Source of the DNA: Candidatus Faecalibacterium faecipullorum
GTDB lineage: Bacteria > Bacillota > Clostridia > Oscillospirales > Ruminococcaceae
Direction: 5' to 3'
NCBI GenBank assembly: GCA_019118985.1
Contig: DWXX01000194.1
Span: forward strand, 1 to 6,427
Length of the DNA stretch: 6,427 nucleotides
The translations under genes and the position numbers were made by a program. The notes under the pieces are model-generated. The model saw only the letters and a program-made list of their open reading frames with translations. It ran no database searches and was not told where the DNA came from. Positions 1 through 6,298 of the stretch are shown here, piece by piece. Each line of letters begins with the position of its first letter. The first letter of the stretch is position 1.

Positions 1-1
1 C

Positions 2-1255
2 CTTGAGCTGGTGGAGCTGTTCCACACCCGGCTTGCCGCGGCCGACATCCGCAGCGCCGGCTTCGCCGCCTTGCGGGAGGAGGTGGAAAGGCGGCGGGCC
101 AGTGAAAGCTGCCGCGCCCTGACCGCCCAGCTGGAAAAGACCCAGTACCAGATCGGCCGCATCAAGAGCATCACCCTGGGGGTCAACCTGGACGGCACCC
201 TGCGGGTGACCGACGTGGGGCTGCTGGCCCTCAACACCGAGAAGTACCGCCAGGGCAGCGTGCTGGACAGGCTGCTGGGGCGGGACAAGGCCGACCCGAT
301 GGTCTGCATCTCGGGGTTTGCCAGCCTGGCCAAGACCGCCCGGGAGGAGGAGAAGCACGCCCTCGACCAGGCGGTCTGCCGGGCGCTGGACGCCGCCTTC
401 GCCAAGACCATCCGCAGCTGGGAGCCGGTCATCGACCAGTACTTCCGGGACGAGACGGCCTTCTTCATCGGGCTTTTGGACGACTTCCGGTTTCTGTCGG
501 CGGCGTCGGCCTTCCTGCTGGAGCTGCGGGCCCAGGGCTGCCCCCTCTGCCGGCCCGAGATACGCCCCATGGCCGAGCACGCCCTGCGCCTTGAGGGCGT
601 CGCAAACCCCATGCTGGCGCTGCACAGCGAGGGGGGCGGCCTGGTGGTGTCGAACGACTTTGGCTACGACGAAAAGGGGCGGTTCTACCTGGTCACCGGG
701 CCCAACCACGGGGGCAAGTCCATCTTCTGCTACTCGGTGGGGATGGCGCAGGCCCTCTTCCAGCTGGGGCTGCTGGTGCCGGCCCGGGCCGCGGTGATGA
801 GCCCGGTGCGGTGCATCTTCACCCACTTCCCCACCTCGGACGAGGACAACTACGGCAAGGGCCGGCTGGAGAGCGAGTGCGCCCGGATGAGCGCCATCCT
901 GCGCCGGCTGCAGGGGGACGACCTGCTTTTGATGGACGAGAGCTTCAGCTCCACCAGCCTTCTGGAGGGCGGGTACATCGCCGGCGAGGTGCTGCGGGCC
1001 ATTGCGGTGATCGGCTGCGGCGGGGTGTACGTCACCCACATCCACGAGCTGACCCAGCAGGTGGGGCAGTTCAACGCCACCCCCGGCCGCACCGGCTGCA
1101 TCGACAACCTGGTGGCCCAGATGGAGAGCGTCGCCGACGGCACCCGCAGCTACCGCATCCTGCGCACCACCCCCGACGGGCTGAGCTACGCCAGGGACAT
1201 CGCCCGCAAGTACGGCCTGAGCTGCGGGGAGATACTGGCGGGGCGCAGCAGATAA
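2..1255 (+). CDS. MutS-family ATPase, C-terminal part (5' end outside window)
   Basis: The reading frame is open to the left edge, so the GTG at 11 is probably internal; residue numbers here count from it. The C-terminal half is a MutS-type ABC ATPase: Walker A GPNHGGKS at 230-237, a THF...DED...GRLESE stretch at 271-289, Walker B LLLMDE at 305-310 followed by SFSSTS (signature/D-loop area), and THIHEL at 342-347 as the switch histidine region. The preceding 200 residues look helical, like the MutS lever/core, and contain CPLC at 177-180. No mismatch-binding N-terminal domain is visible, although it could lie upstream, and the protein ends soon after the ATPase with no Smr nuclease domain, which argues against MutS2. 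It is therefore more likely a MutS-related paralogue than the main mismatch-repair MutS; its substrate is unknown. It converges on the nucleotidyltransferase gene with a shared terminator between them. The ATPase call is firm, the subfamily uncertain. Confidence 0.85.
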   Translation, partial: LELVELFHTRLAAADIRSAGFAALREEVERRRASESCRALTAQLEKTQYQIGRIKSITLGVNLDGTLRVTDVGLLALNTEKYRQGSVLDRLLGRDKADPMVCISGFASLAKTAREEEKHALDQAVCRALDAAFAKTIRSWEPVIDQYFRDETAFFIGLLDDFRFLSAASAFLLELRAQGCPLCRPEIRPMAEHALRLEGVANPMLALHSEGGGLVVSNDFGYDEKGRFYLVTGPNHGGKSIFCYSVGMAQALFQLGLLVPARAAVMSPVRCIFTHFPTSDEDNYGKGRLESECARMSAILRRLQGDDLLLMDESFSSTSLLEGGYIAGEVLRAIAVIGCGGVYVTHIHELTQQVGQFNATPGRTGCIDNLVAQMESVADGTRSYRILRTTPDGLSYARDIARKYGLSCGEILAGRSR

Positions 1256-1292
1256 AGCGGAAGCCCTGTGGAGACCCACAGGGCTTTGCTTT
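1254..1292. terminator. Bidirectional intrinsic terminator between convergent genes
   Basis: A perfect 11-bp stem (1261-1271 with 1276-1286) closes a four-base AGAC loop. A further 5 bp (AAAGC 1254-1258 with GCTTT 1288-1292) extend it past a small internal loop. On the + strand it overlaps the MutS-like stop codon and is followed by T-rich sequence (TTTGCTTTGTT). On the - strand it starts just past the nucleotidyltransferase stop and is followed by a weaker T-rich tract. It plausibly ends transcription from both sides. Confidence 0.85.
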
Positions 1293-1294
1293 GT

Positions 1295-2206
1295 TCAGAA
1301 CGTCTCAGGGTAGACGCCTGCGGCGGTCAGGCGGGCCATGGCGGCGGCGACGGCGGGCTTATCCTCGCGGTAGGTGACGCCGTACCACTTGTCGCGGCTG
1401 CGGAGCATACGCACCTGGGCCTTGCCCTCGGTGATGAGGTCGGAGACGACGGTGGGCAGGAAGTATTCGCACTTGAGGGGGCTGCCGGGCAGGTTCGCGG
1501 CCAGGAAGGGGGCGAAGCGGGCCTCGGCCTCCTGCATGAAGCTGGCGCCAAGGCCCCAGATGCCCATGCTGACCAGGGTGTCGGGGGCCAGGGCGACCCA
1601 CCCGCCGCCGTCGGCGTAGCGGATGACCCCGTCGGGGCCCTGGACGATCTGGGTGCGCTCGGTGACGCTCTGCAGCATGCCGTCGGGGCCCACCTCGCAG
1701 ACCCCGCGGGAGACGCTGCCGCTGGCGGTGACGGTGTTCTTGACCTGGTAGCCCACCATGCAGTACTGGTACTTCTCGCCGTCCGGGTGGGCGGAGAGGC
1801 AGTTGTAGACCTCGCGGAAGGCCTCGGGGCCGTAGTAGTCGTCGGCGTTGATGACGGCGAAGGGCCCGCGCACCAGCCGCCGCGCGCTGAGCACCGCCTG
1901 CCCGGTGCCGAAGGGCTTGGTCCGCCCGGCGGGGACGGCAAACCCCGCGGGCAGGTCGTCAAGGGACTGGAAGGCGTACGCCACCTCCATCAGGCGGCCA
2001 AGACGGTCGCCGATGGCGGCGTGGAAGGCGGCGGCGTGCTCCTTGCGGATGATGAACACGACCTTCTCAAAGCCGGCGCGCCGGGCGTCGTAGATGGAGT
2101 AATCAATGATGAGCTGGCCGCCGGGGCCGACGGGGTCCAGCTGCTTGGTGCCGCCGTAGCGGCTGCCCATGCCGGCAGCCAGCACGAGCAGAACGGGTCT
2201 TTCCAT
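1295..2206 (-). CDS. Sugar-phosphate-type nucleotidyltransferase (303 aa)
   Basis: The protein is a single-domain NTP-transferase (GT-A-like Rossmann fold) of the kind that couples a nucleoside triphosphate to a sugar phosphate or similar substrate and releases pyrophosphate. Visible motifs are the N-terminal nucleotide-binding loop LAAGMGSRYGGTKQ at 9-22, KPFGTGQA at 97-104, the metal-binding NADDYYG at 120-126, and a C-terminal KWYGVTYREDKP at 273-284. Its length fits short bacterial nucleotidyltransferases with no added acyltransferase domain. The start is set by an AAAGGAGGT ribosome site seven bases upstream; an in-frame upstream extension of 73 codons would run through the promoter and is rejected. 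The gene is monocistronic, divergent from pgk and convergent with the MutS-like gene. It may be a glucose-1-phosphate uridylyltransferase-like enzyme, but neither base nor sugar can be read from the sequence, so no symbol is given. Confidence 0.87.
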   Translation of the reverse strand: MERPVLLVLAAGMGSRYGGTKQLDPVGPGGQLIIDYSIYDARRAGFEKVVFIIRKEHAAAFHAAIGDRLGRLMEVAYAFQSLDDLPAGFAVPAGRTKPFGTGQAVLSARRLVRGPFAVINADDYYGPEAFREVYNCLSAHPDGEKYQYCMVGYQVKNTVTASGSVSRGVCEVGPDGMLQSVTERTQIVQGPDGVIRYADGGGWVALAPDTLVSMGIWGLGASFMQEAEARFAPFLAANLPGSPLKCEYFLPTVVSDLITEGKAQVRMLRSRDKWYGVTYREDKPAVAAAMARLTAAGVYPETF

Positions 2207-2213
2207 AGCGGGT

Positions 2214-2222
2214 ACCTCCTTT
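2214..2222 (-). promoter_or_regulatory. Ribosome binding site fixing the nucleotidyltransferase start
   Basis: AAAGGAGGT on the - strand ends seven bases before the ATG at 2206. It matches the 16S rRNA 3' end well. It decides for the start giving MERPVLLVLAAG rather than the upstream in-frame ATG at 2425, which has no support and would put the promoter inside the gene. Confidence 0.85.
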
Positions 2223-2249
2223 GGGGGTGGGTGAGGGGCTTGTGCCTCC

Positions 2250-2278
2250 ATGATAGCACGGCCGGGCCGCTTTGTCAA
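2250..2278 (-). promoter_or_regulatory. Vegetative promoter of the nucleotidyltransferase gene
   Basis: Read on the - strand, a perfect -35 TTGACA (2273-2278) and a -10 TATCAT (2250-2255) are separated by 17 bp. Transcription would start near 2243, giving a leader of about 37 nt that contains the ribosome site. The -35 lies inside the short palindrome CTTTGTCAAAG (2270-2280), so a repressor could act here. Confidence 0.83.
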
Positions 2279-2306
2279 AGAATCCGCAAAGAACTTCTTG
2301 CTTTGC
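2270..2306. promoter_or_regulatory. Candidate shared operator: CTTTG/CAAAG dyads over both -35 boxes
   Basis: Between the divergent promoters lie a perfect 11-bp palindrome CTTTG-T-CAAAG (2270-2280), covering the -35 of the nucleotidyltransferase promoter, and GCAAAG-N9-CTTTGC (2286-2306), covering the -35 of the pgk promoter. CAAAGAA also occurs as a direct repeat at 2276-2282 and 2287-2293, 11 bp apart or about one helical turn. The symmetry suggests a regulator that governs both genes. The regulator is not identified, and chance occurrence of short motifs is possible. Confidence 0.4.
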
Positions 2307-2326
2307 AGGGGGGATTTGTATATAAT
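2298..2326 (+). promoter_or_regulatory. Vegetative promoter of pgk
   Basis: The -35 TTGCTT (2298-2303) and a perfect -10 TATAAT (2321-2326) are separated by 17 bp. Transcription would start near 2333 and leave a leader of about 70 nt. Near its 5' end the leader can form CGGG-GAGA-CCCG (2338-2349), a small hairpin with a GNRA tetraloop. The pgk ribosome site AGAGGAG lies nine bases before the ATG. Confidence 0.85.
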
Positions 2327-2402
2327 AGAGGTATCTACGGGGAGACCCGCGGTGCAAAAACTCACTTCAGGCATATCAAAGATTTGAGAGGAGTTTAGAA
2401 CA

Positions 2403-3611
2403 ATGGGTTTAGGTAAGAAGACCATCGACGATCAGAATTACTGCGGCAGGAAGGTGCTGGTGCGCTGCGACTTCAACGTCCCGATGAAGGACGGCGTCAT
2501 CACCAACGAGAACCGCATCAACGCGGCCCTGCCCACCATCCAGAAGCTGGTGAACGACGGGGCCAAGGTCATCCTGTGCAGCCACCTGGGCAAGCCCAAG
2601 AACGGCCCCGAGGCCAAGTTCAGCCTGGCCCCCGTCGCCGCGGCCCTGAGCGCCAAGCTGGGCAGGGAAGTCGTCTTTGCCGACGACGACAACGTGGTGG
2701 GCGAGCACGCCAAGGCCGCCGTCGCCGCGATGAACAATGGCGACGTGGTGCTGCTGCAGAACACCCGCTTCCGCAAGGAGGAGACCAAGAACGTCCCCGC
2801 CTTCTCACAGGAGCTGGCCAGCCTGGCCGACGCCTATGTGGACGACGCCTTCGGCAGCTGCCACCGCGCCCACTGCTCCACCGCCGGCGTCACCGACTAC
2901 ATCAAGGACACCGCCGTGGGCTATTTGATGGAGAAGGAGATTCGGTACCTCGGCAACGCCGTCAACGACCCCGTCCGGCCCTTCACCGCCATTCTGGGCG
3001 GCGCCAAGGTGGCCGACAAGCTGAACGTCATCTCCAACCTGCTGGAGAAGGTGGACACCCTCATCATCGGCGGCGGCATGGCCTACACCTTCGTCAAGGC
3101 GCAGGGCTATGAGATCGGCAAGAGCCTGTGCGACGACTCCAAGATCGACTACTGCAAGGAAATGATGGAAAAGGCCAAGGCCAGGGGCGTCAAGCTGCTG
3201 CTGCCGGTGGACACCGTCTGCGTCGACGCCTTCCCCGACCCCATCGACGCGGCGGTCGAGACCAAGGTCTACCCCATCAGCGAGATTCCCGCCGACATGG
3301 AGGGCTGCGACATCGGCCCCGAGACCATGAAGCTGTTCGCCGACGCGGTCAAGGCCTCCAGGACGGTGGTCTGGAACGGCCCCATGGGCGTCTTTGAGAA
3401 CCCCACCCTGGCAGCCGGCACCCTGGCTGTGGCCAAGGCCATGGCCGAGAGCGACGCCACCACCGTCATCGGCGGCGGCGACAGCGCGGCGGCCGTCCAG
3501 CAGATGGGCCTGGGCGACAAGATGACCCACATCTCCACCGGCGGCGGCGCCTCGCTGGAGTACCTGGAGGGCAAGGAGCTGCCCGGCATCGCCGTCATCC
3601 AGAACGCATAA
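2403..3611 (+). CDS. pgk: Phosphoglycerate kinase
   Basis: This cytosolic glycolytic enzyme transfers the acyl phosphate of 1,3-bisphosphoglycerate to ADP, giving 3-phosphoglycerate and ATP. At 402 residues it has the normal bacterial length. The N-terminal substrate-binding domain shows the family signature VLVRCDFNVP (18-27), Arg38 in ENRIN, and SHLGKPKN (60-67). The C-terminal nucleotide domain shows ILGGAKVADK (197-206), VVWNGPMGVFE (322-332), GGGDSAAAV (357-365) and the glycine-rich STGGGASLE (378-386). The ATG is preceded by AGAGGAG at nine bases. It is the first gene of a run with tpiA and gpmI, but a strong terminator-like hairpin follows it, so it may be transcribed more than the genes behind it. 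Its promoter faces away from that of the nucleotidyltransferase. No gap gene precedes it, unlike many Firmicutes gap-pgk operons. Confidence 0.98.
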   Translation: MGLGKKTIDDQNYCGRKVLVRCDFNVPMKDGVITNENRINAALPTIQKLVNDGAKVILCSHLGKPKNGPEAKFSLAPVAAALSAKLGREVVFADDDNVVGEHAKAAVAAMNNGDVVLLQNTRFRKEETKNVPAFSQELASLADAYVDDAFGSCHRAHCSTAGVTDYIKDTAVGYLMEKEIRYLGNAVNDPVRPFTAILGGAKVADKLNVISNLLEKVDTLIIGGGMAYTFVKAQGYEIGKSLCDDSKIDYCKEMMEKAKARGVKLLLPVDTVCVDAFPDPIDAAVETKVYPISEIPADMEGCDIGPETMKLFADAVKASRTVVWNGPMGVFENPTLAAGTLAVAKAMAESDATTVIGGGDSAAAVQQMGLGDKMTHISTGGGASLEYLEGKELPGIAVIQNA

Positions 3612-3631
3612 GCCACTGTACAGCACACACC

Positions 3632-3670
3632 GGGTGCGGCGGCACGGCGCCGCCGCGCCCTTTTTGTTGT
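3632..3670 (+). terminator. Intrinsic terminator-like hairpin between pgk and tpiA
   Basis: A 12-bp G+C-rich stem (3632-3643 with 3649-3660, one U-G wobble) closes the five-base loop ACGGC. TTTTTGTTGT follows directly (3661-3670). By structure it is a canonical rho-independent terminator, yet tpiA begins only 37 bases after the stem and no convincing promoter fits between them. It most likely lets part of the transcription through, lowering tpiA-gpmI relative to pgk. Confidence 0.85.
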
Positions 3671-3697
3671 GGGTAACGATAAGGAGGACCCAAAGCT

Positions 3698-4468
3698 ATG
3701 GATAAAGCAAAGCGCAAGGCCGTCATCGCCGGCAACTGGAAGATGAACAAGACCGCCGCCGAGGCCGCCCGGCTGATCGACGAGCTGATCCCCGCCGTCA
3801 AGGATGCCAGCTGCGAGGTGGTCATCTGCACCCCCTACACCGACCTTGTCACCGCGGTGGAAAAGACCCGCGGCACCAACATCCGCGTCGGCGCCGAGAA
3901 CGTCCACTTTGAGGCGTCGGGCGCCTACACCGGCGAGGTCAGCGCCGAGATGCTGACCGATCTGGGTGTGGAGTACGTCATCGTCGGCCACTCGGAGCGG
4001 CGGCAGTACTTTGCCGAGACCGACCAGACCGTCAATAAGCGGGCCCGGGCGGCTTTGCATGCCGGCCTCAAGACCATCATCTGCGTGGGCGAGAGCCTGC
4101 AGCAGCGGGAAGAGGGGGTCACCGAGGAGCTGGTGCGGATGCAGACCAAGATCGCCCTGCGGGATGTGACCGCCGAGCAGATGGCCAACGTCATCATCGC
4201 CTACGAGCCGGTCTGGGCCATCGGCACCGGCCGCACCGCCACCGCCGACCAGGCCGAGGAGGTCTGCGCCCAGATTCGCAAGGTGATCGGCGAGCTGTAT
4301 GGCGAGGCCGTCGCCGAGGCTGTCACCATCCAGTACGGCGGCAGCATGAACGCCAAAAACTGCGAGGAGCTGGTGGCCAAGAAGAACGTGGACGGCGGCC
4401 TGATCGGCGGCGCGTCCCTCAAGGCGGCGGACTTCGCCGTCATCGTCAGCGCCGCGTCCAACGGCTGA
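3698..4468 (+). CDS. tpiA: Triosephosphate isomerase
   Basis: TpiA interconverts dihydroxyacetone phosphate and glyceraldehyde 3-phosphate in the cytosol as a TIM-barrel enzyme, usually a dimer. All active-site parts are visible in the 256-residue product: Asn13 and Lys15 in GNWKMN, the electrophile His98 in IVGHSERR, the general base Glu170 in AYEPVWAIGTG with the mobile loop 6 after it (171-181), and the phosphate-gripping YGGS (213-216) and GGAS (237-240). Length is normal for bacteria. The ATG has a strong AAGGAGG ten bases upstream. It lies 86 bases after pgk, behind the hairpin, and 28 bases before gpmI, so tpiA and gpmI are almost certainly cotranscribed. No promoter of its own is apparent, so expression probably depends on readthrough from pgk. 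Confidence 0.98.
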   Translation: MDKAKRKAVIAGNWKMNKTAAEAARLIDELIPAVKDASCEVVICTPYTDLVTAVEKTRGTNIRVGAENVHFEASGAYTGEVSAEMLTDLGVEYVIVGHSERRQYFAETDQTVNKRARAALHAGLKTIICVGESLQQREEGVTEELVRMQTKIALRDVTAEQMANVIIAYEPVWAIGTGRTATADQAEEVCAQIRKVIGELYGEAVAEAVTIQYGGSMNAKNCEELVAKKNVDGGLIGGASLKAADFAVIVSAASNG

Positions 4469-4496
4469 ACCCCTGTTTGAAAGGATTTGACACACT

Positions 4497-6026
4497 ATGG
4501 CAAAGAAACCCATGATGCTCTGCATCCTGGACGGCTTCGGCTGGGTGCCCGACCAGACCTACGGCAACGCCATCGCCGCCGCCAGGACCCCTTACCTTGA
4601 CCACCTGTTCGATACCTGCCCCCACGTCACCATCGGCGCGTCGGGGATGAGCGTCGGCCTGCCCGACGGCCAGATGGGCAACTCGGAGGTGGGCCACACC
4701 AACATCGGCGCCGGCCGCATCGTCTACCAGCAGCTGACCCTCATCACCAAGTCCATCCAGGACGGCGAGATGCAGCGCAACGAGGTGCTGGTCCGCAACA
4801 TGAAGAAGGCCATCGACGCCGGCAAGGCCATCCACTTCATGGGCCTGATGGGCACCGGCGGCGTCCACAGCCATGAGGACCACCTGTTCGGCCTGCTGGA
4901 CATGGCCAGGGCCCTGGGCGCAAAGGACGTGTATATCCACGCCATCATGGACGGCCGCGACACCGACCCCCACGACGGCGAGCGCTTTCTGCAGAACGTC
5001 CAGGACAAGCTGGACGCCATCGGCATCGGCACCATCGCCACCGTCACCGGCCGGTACTACGCCATGGACCGCGACAAGAACTGGGACCGGGAGGAGAAAG
5101 CCTACGCCGCCTTCGTCTACAATGAGGGCGAGCGCGCCGCAAACTGGAAAGAGTGCATCGAGCGCAGCTATGCAAATGGCGTCACCGACGAGTTCGTCCT
5201 CCCCTGCATCACCTGCGAGGGGGGCCGGGTGCAGGCGGGGGACACGGTGGTCTTCATCAACTTCCGCCCCGACCGCGCCCGCGAGATGACCCGCATCTTT
5301 GTGGACGACGCCTTCGACGGGTTCCAGCGGCGGTACGGCCGCTTTGCGGTCAACTACGTCTGCATGACCGAGTACGACGCCACCATGCCCAACTGCGAGG
5401 TGGCCTACCCGCCGGTGGACCTGACCAACGTGATGGGCGAGTACATCGCCAACCTCGGCATGACCCAGCTGCGGATCGCCGAGACCGAGAAGTACGCCCA
5501 CGTCACCTTCTTCTTCAACGGCGGGCGGGAAGAGCCCTTCGCCGGCGAGGACCGCTGCGTCATCCCCAGCCCCAAGGTGGCGACCTACGACCTCAAGCCC
5601 GAGATGAGCGCCCCCGAGGTGGCCGACGAGTGCGTCAAGCGGGTCGAAAGCGGCAAGTACGACGTCATCATCCTCAACTTCGCCAACTGCGACATGGTGG
5701 GCCACACCGGCGTCTTTGACGCGGCGGTCAAGGCCGTCGAGGCGGTGGACCAGTGCGCCGGCAGGGTGATCGACGCGGTGCTGGCCGCCGGCGGCAAGGT
5801 CATCCTGACCGCCGACCACGGCAACGCCGACAAGATGAAGAACGAGGACGGCACCCCCTTCACCGCCCACACCACCAACCCCGTGCCCTGCGTGGTGATC
5901 GGCGCCGGCAGCGCCTTCACCCTGCGGGGGGGCGGCGTCCTGTCCGACCTTGTCCCCACCATGCTGGACCTGATGGGCCTGCCCCAGCCCAGGGAGATGA
6001 CGGGGAAGAGTCTCATTGTGAGGTAA
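4497..6026 (+). CDS. gpmI: 2,3-bisphosphoglycerate-independent phosphoglycerate mutase
   Basis: GpmI interconverts 3- and 2-phosphoglycerate by way of a phosphoserine enzyme, using two Mn ions and no bisphosphoglycerate cofactor; it belongs to the alkaline phosphatase superfamily. The 509-residue length is typical. The phosphatase half supplies Asp12 (LDGFGW), the nucleophile Ser63 (GNSEVGH), Asp399 and His403 (NCDMVGH), Asp440-His441 (TADHGNAD) and His458 (TAHTTNP). The inserted transferase half shows GGVHSHEDH with His124, DGRD (152-155), GRYYAMDRD (185-193), NFRPDRAR (255-262) and Lys332. All expected metal and substrate ligands are present, so it should be active. A GAAAGGAT ribosome site precedes the ATG. 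It is the last gene of the run and is followed by a strong terminator. The fold needs Mn, a known feature of the family, and cofactor independence fits Firmicutes. Confidence 0.98.
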   Translation: MAKKPMMLCILDGFGWVPDQTYGNAIAAARTPYLDHLFDTCPHVTIGASGMSVGLPDGQMGNSEVGHTNIGAGRIVYQQLTLITKSIQDGEMQRNEVLVRNMKKAIDAGKAIHFMGLMGTGGVHSHEDHLFGLLDMARALGAKDVYIHAIMDGRDTDPHDGERFLQNVQDKLDAIGIGTIATVTGRYYAMDRDKNWDREEKAYAAFVYNEGERAANWKECIERSYANGVTDEFVLPCITCEGGRVQAGDTVVFINFRPDRAREMTRIFVDDAFDGFQRRYGRFAVNYVCMTEYDATMPNCEVAYPPVDLTNVMGEYIANLGMTQLRIAETEKYAHVTFFFNGGREEPFAGEDRCVIPSPKVATYDLKPEMSAPEVADECVKRVESGKYDVIILNFANCDMVGHTGVFDAAVKAVEAVDQCAGRVIDAVLAAGGKVILTADHGNADKMKNEDGTPFTAHTTNPVPCVVIGAGSAFTLRGGGVLSDLVPTMLDLMGLPQPREMTGKSLIVR

Positions 6027-6048
6027 GGCGGGTTGCTCGACTGACCCG

Positions 6049-6089
6049 AACCCCCCTCGGACGATCTGTCTGAGGGGGGTTTGTTTGTG
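6049..6089 (+). terminator. Intrinsic terminator after gpmI
   Basis: A stem of 14 bp (6049-6062 with 6068-6081, one G-U pair) includes six consecutive C-G pairs and closes a five-base GATCT loop. It runs into TTTGTTTGTG. It begins about 22 bases past the gpmI stop and should end the glycolytic transcript. Its A-rich left arm is short, so activity in the reverse direction is less likely. Confidence 0.92.
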
Positions 6090-6098
6090 CGTAATTTC

Positions 6099-6222
6099 GG
6101 TATTTTGCCGGTATTTTGGGTACTTTTCAGAGTATGGGTATTTCCGGTAAAACGCCCTCAAAAGGGGCGAAGTACCCAAACCACCCCCTTTTCCAAAAGT
6201 ACGCAAAGTACCGGGAATACCC
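6099..6222. repeat. 124-bp imperfect palindrome made of 9-bp units (consensus GGTAYTTTG)
   Basis: The left half carries + strand units GGTATTTTG (6099), GGTATTTTG (6110), GGTACTTTT (6119), GGTATTTCC (6137) and GGTAAAACG (6146). The right half carries the same motif inverted: CGAAGTACC (6168), AAAAGTACG (6195), CAAAGTACC (6204) and GGGAATACC (6213). Except for the first step (11 bp), starts within each half differ by multiples of 9. The axis is a hairpin, CGCCCT (6153-6158) with GGGGCG (6164-6169) around CAAAA. Nested pairing about this axis is strong at 6110-6118/6204-6212, 6120-6127/6195-6202 and, after a bulge, 6099-6106/6214-6221. Alternative registers exist, including the perfect 11-bp pair 6115-6125/6170-6180 and the 13-of-14 pair 6136-6149/6209-6222. 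The DNA here is less G+C-rich than the genes. Function unknown: a protein-binding array, a structured RNA or a small palindromic mobile repeat are possible. Confidence 0.75.
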
Positions 6223-6225
6223 GCC

Positions 6226-6269
6226 GGGAGGCTTGTCAAGGGGCGAGGGGAAGAAAACCTCCCTTTTTT
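6226..6269 (+). terminator. Weak terminator-like element with long loop and T6
   Basis: GGGAGG (6226-6231) can pair with CCTCCC (6258-6263), directly followed by TTTTTT (6264-6269). The loop of 26 bases is long and could partly fold, with GAGG (6245-6248) as a competing partner of CCTC (6258-6261). It might end transcription that enters from the palindrome side and insulate the promoter just downstream, but the structure is much weaker than the other terminators here. Confidence 0.3.
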
Positions 6270-6298
6270 CGAACGCAAATGGCTCGCAAAAGGACACA

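Noticed and set aside
1268..2398. Long + strand open frame of 376 codons opposite the nucleotidyltransferase
   Set aside because: Its composition is Gly/Ala/Val/Asp-rich low complexity typical of the antisense of a G+C-rich gene, it has no ribosome site, and the opposite strand carries clear enzyme motifs, a promoter and a ribosome site.
2207..2425. N-terminal extension of the nucleotidyltransferase to an ATG at 2425
   Set aside because: It would cross both divergent promoters and overlap pgk, and the family motif begins right after the downstream ATG, which has an excellent ribosome site.
3616..3623. CTGTACAG palindrome after pgk
   Set aside because: Eight bases only, unrelated to promoter or hairpin geometry; expected by chance.
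3664..3697. Promoter for tpiA in the short gap after the pgk hairpin
   Set aside because: The space is about 30 bases and no -35/-10 pair with 16-18 bp spacing is visible; the bases are taken up by the T-tract and ribosome site.
4487..4515. TTGACA just upstream of gpmI as a -35 for an internal promoter
   Set aside because: At 17 bp spacing only ATGATG-like sequence within the coding region is found, a poor -10, and the site would start transcription inside gpmI.
3269..4525. 418-codon - strand open frame opposite pgk/tpiA
   Set aside because: It spans parts of two well-supported genes and the terminator between them, shows low-complexity composition, and has no initiation signals.
6099..6222. 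CRISPR array
   Set aside because: Units are 9 bp, contiguous and inverted across an axis, with no spacers of constant length and no cas genes.
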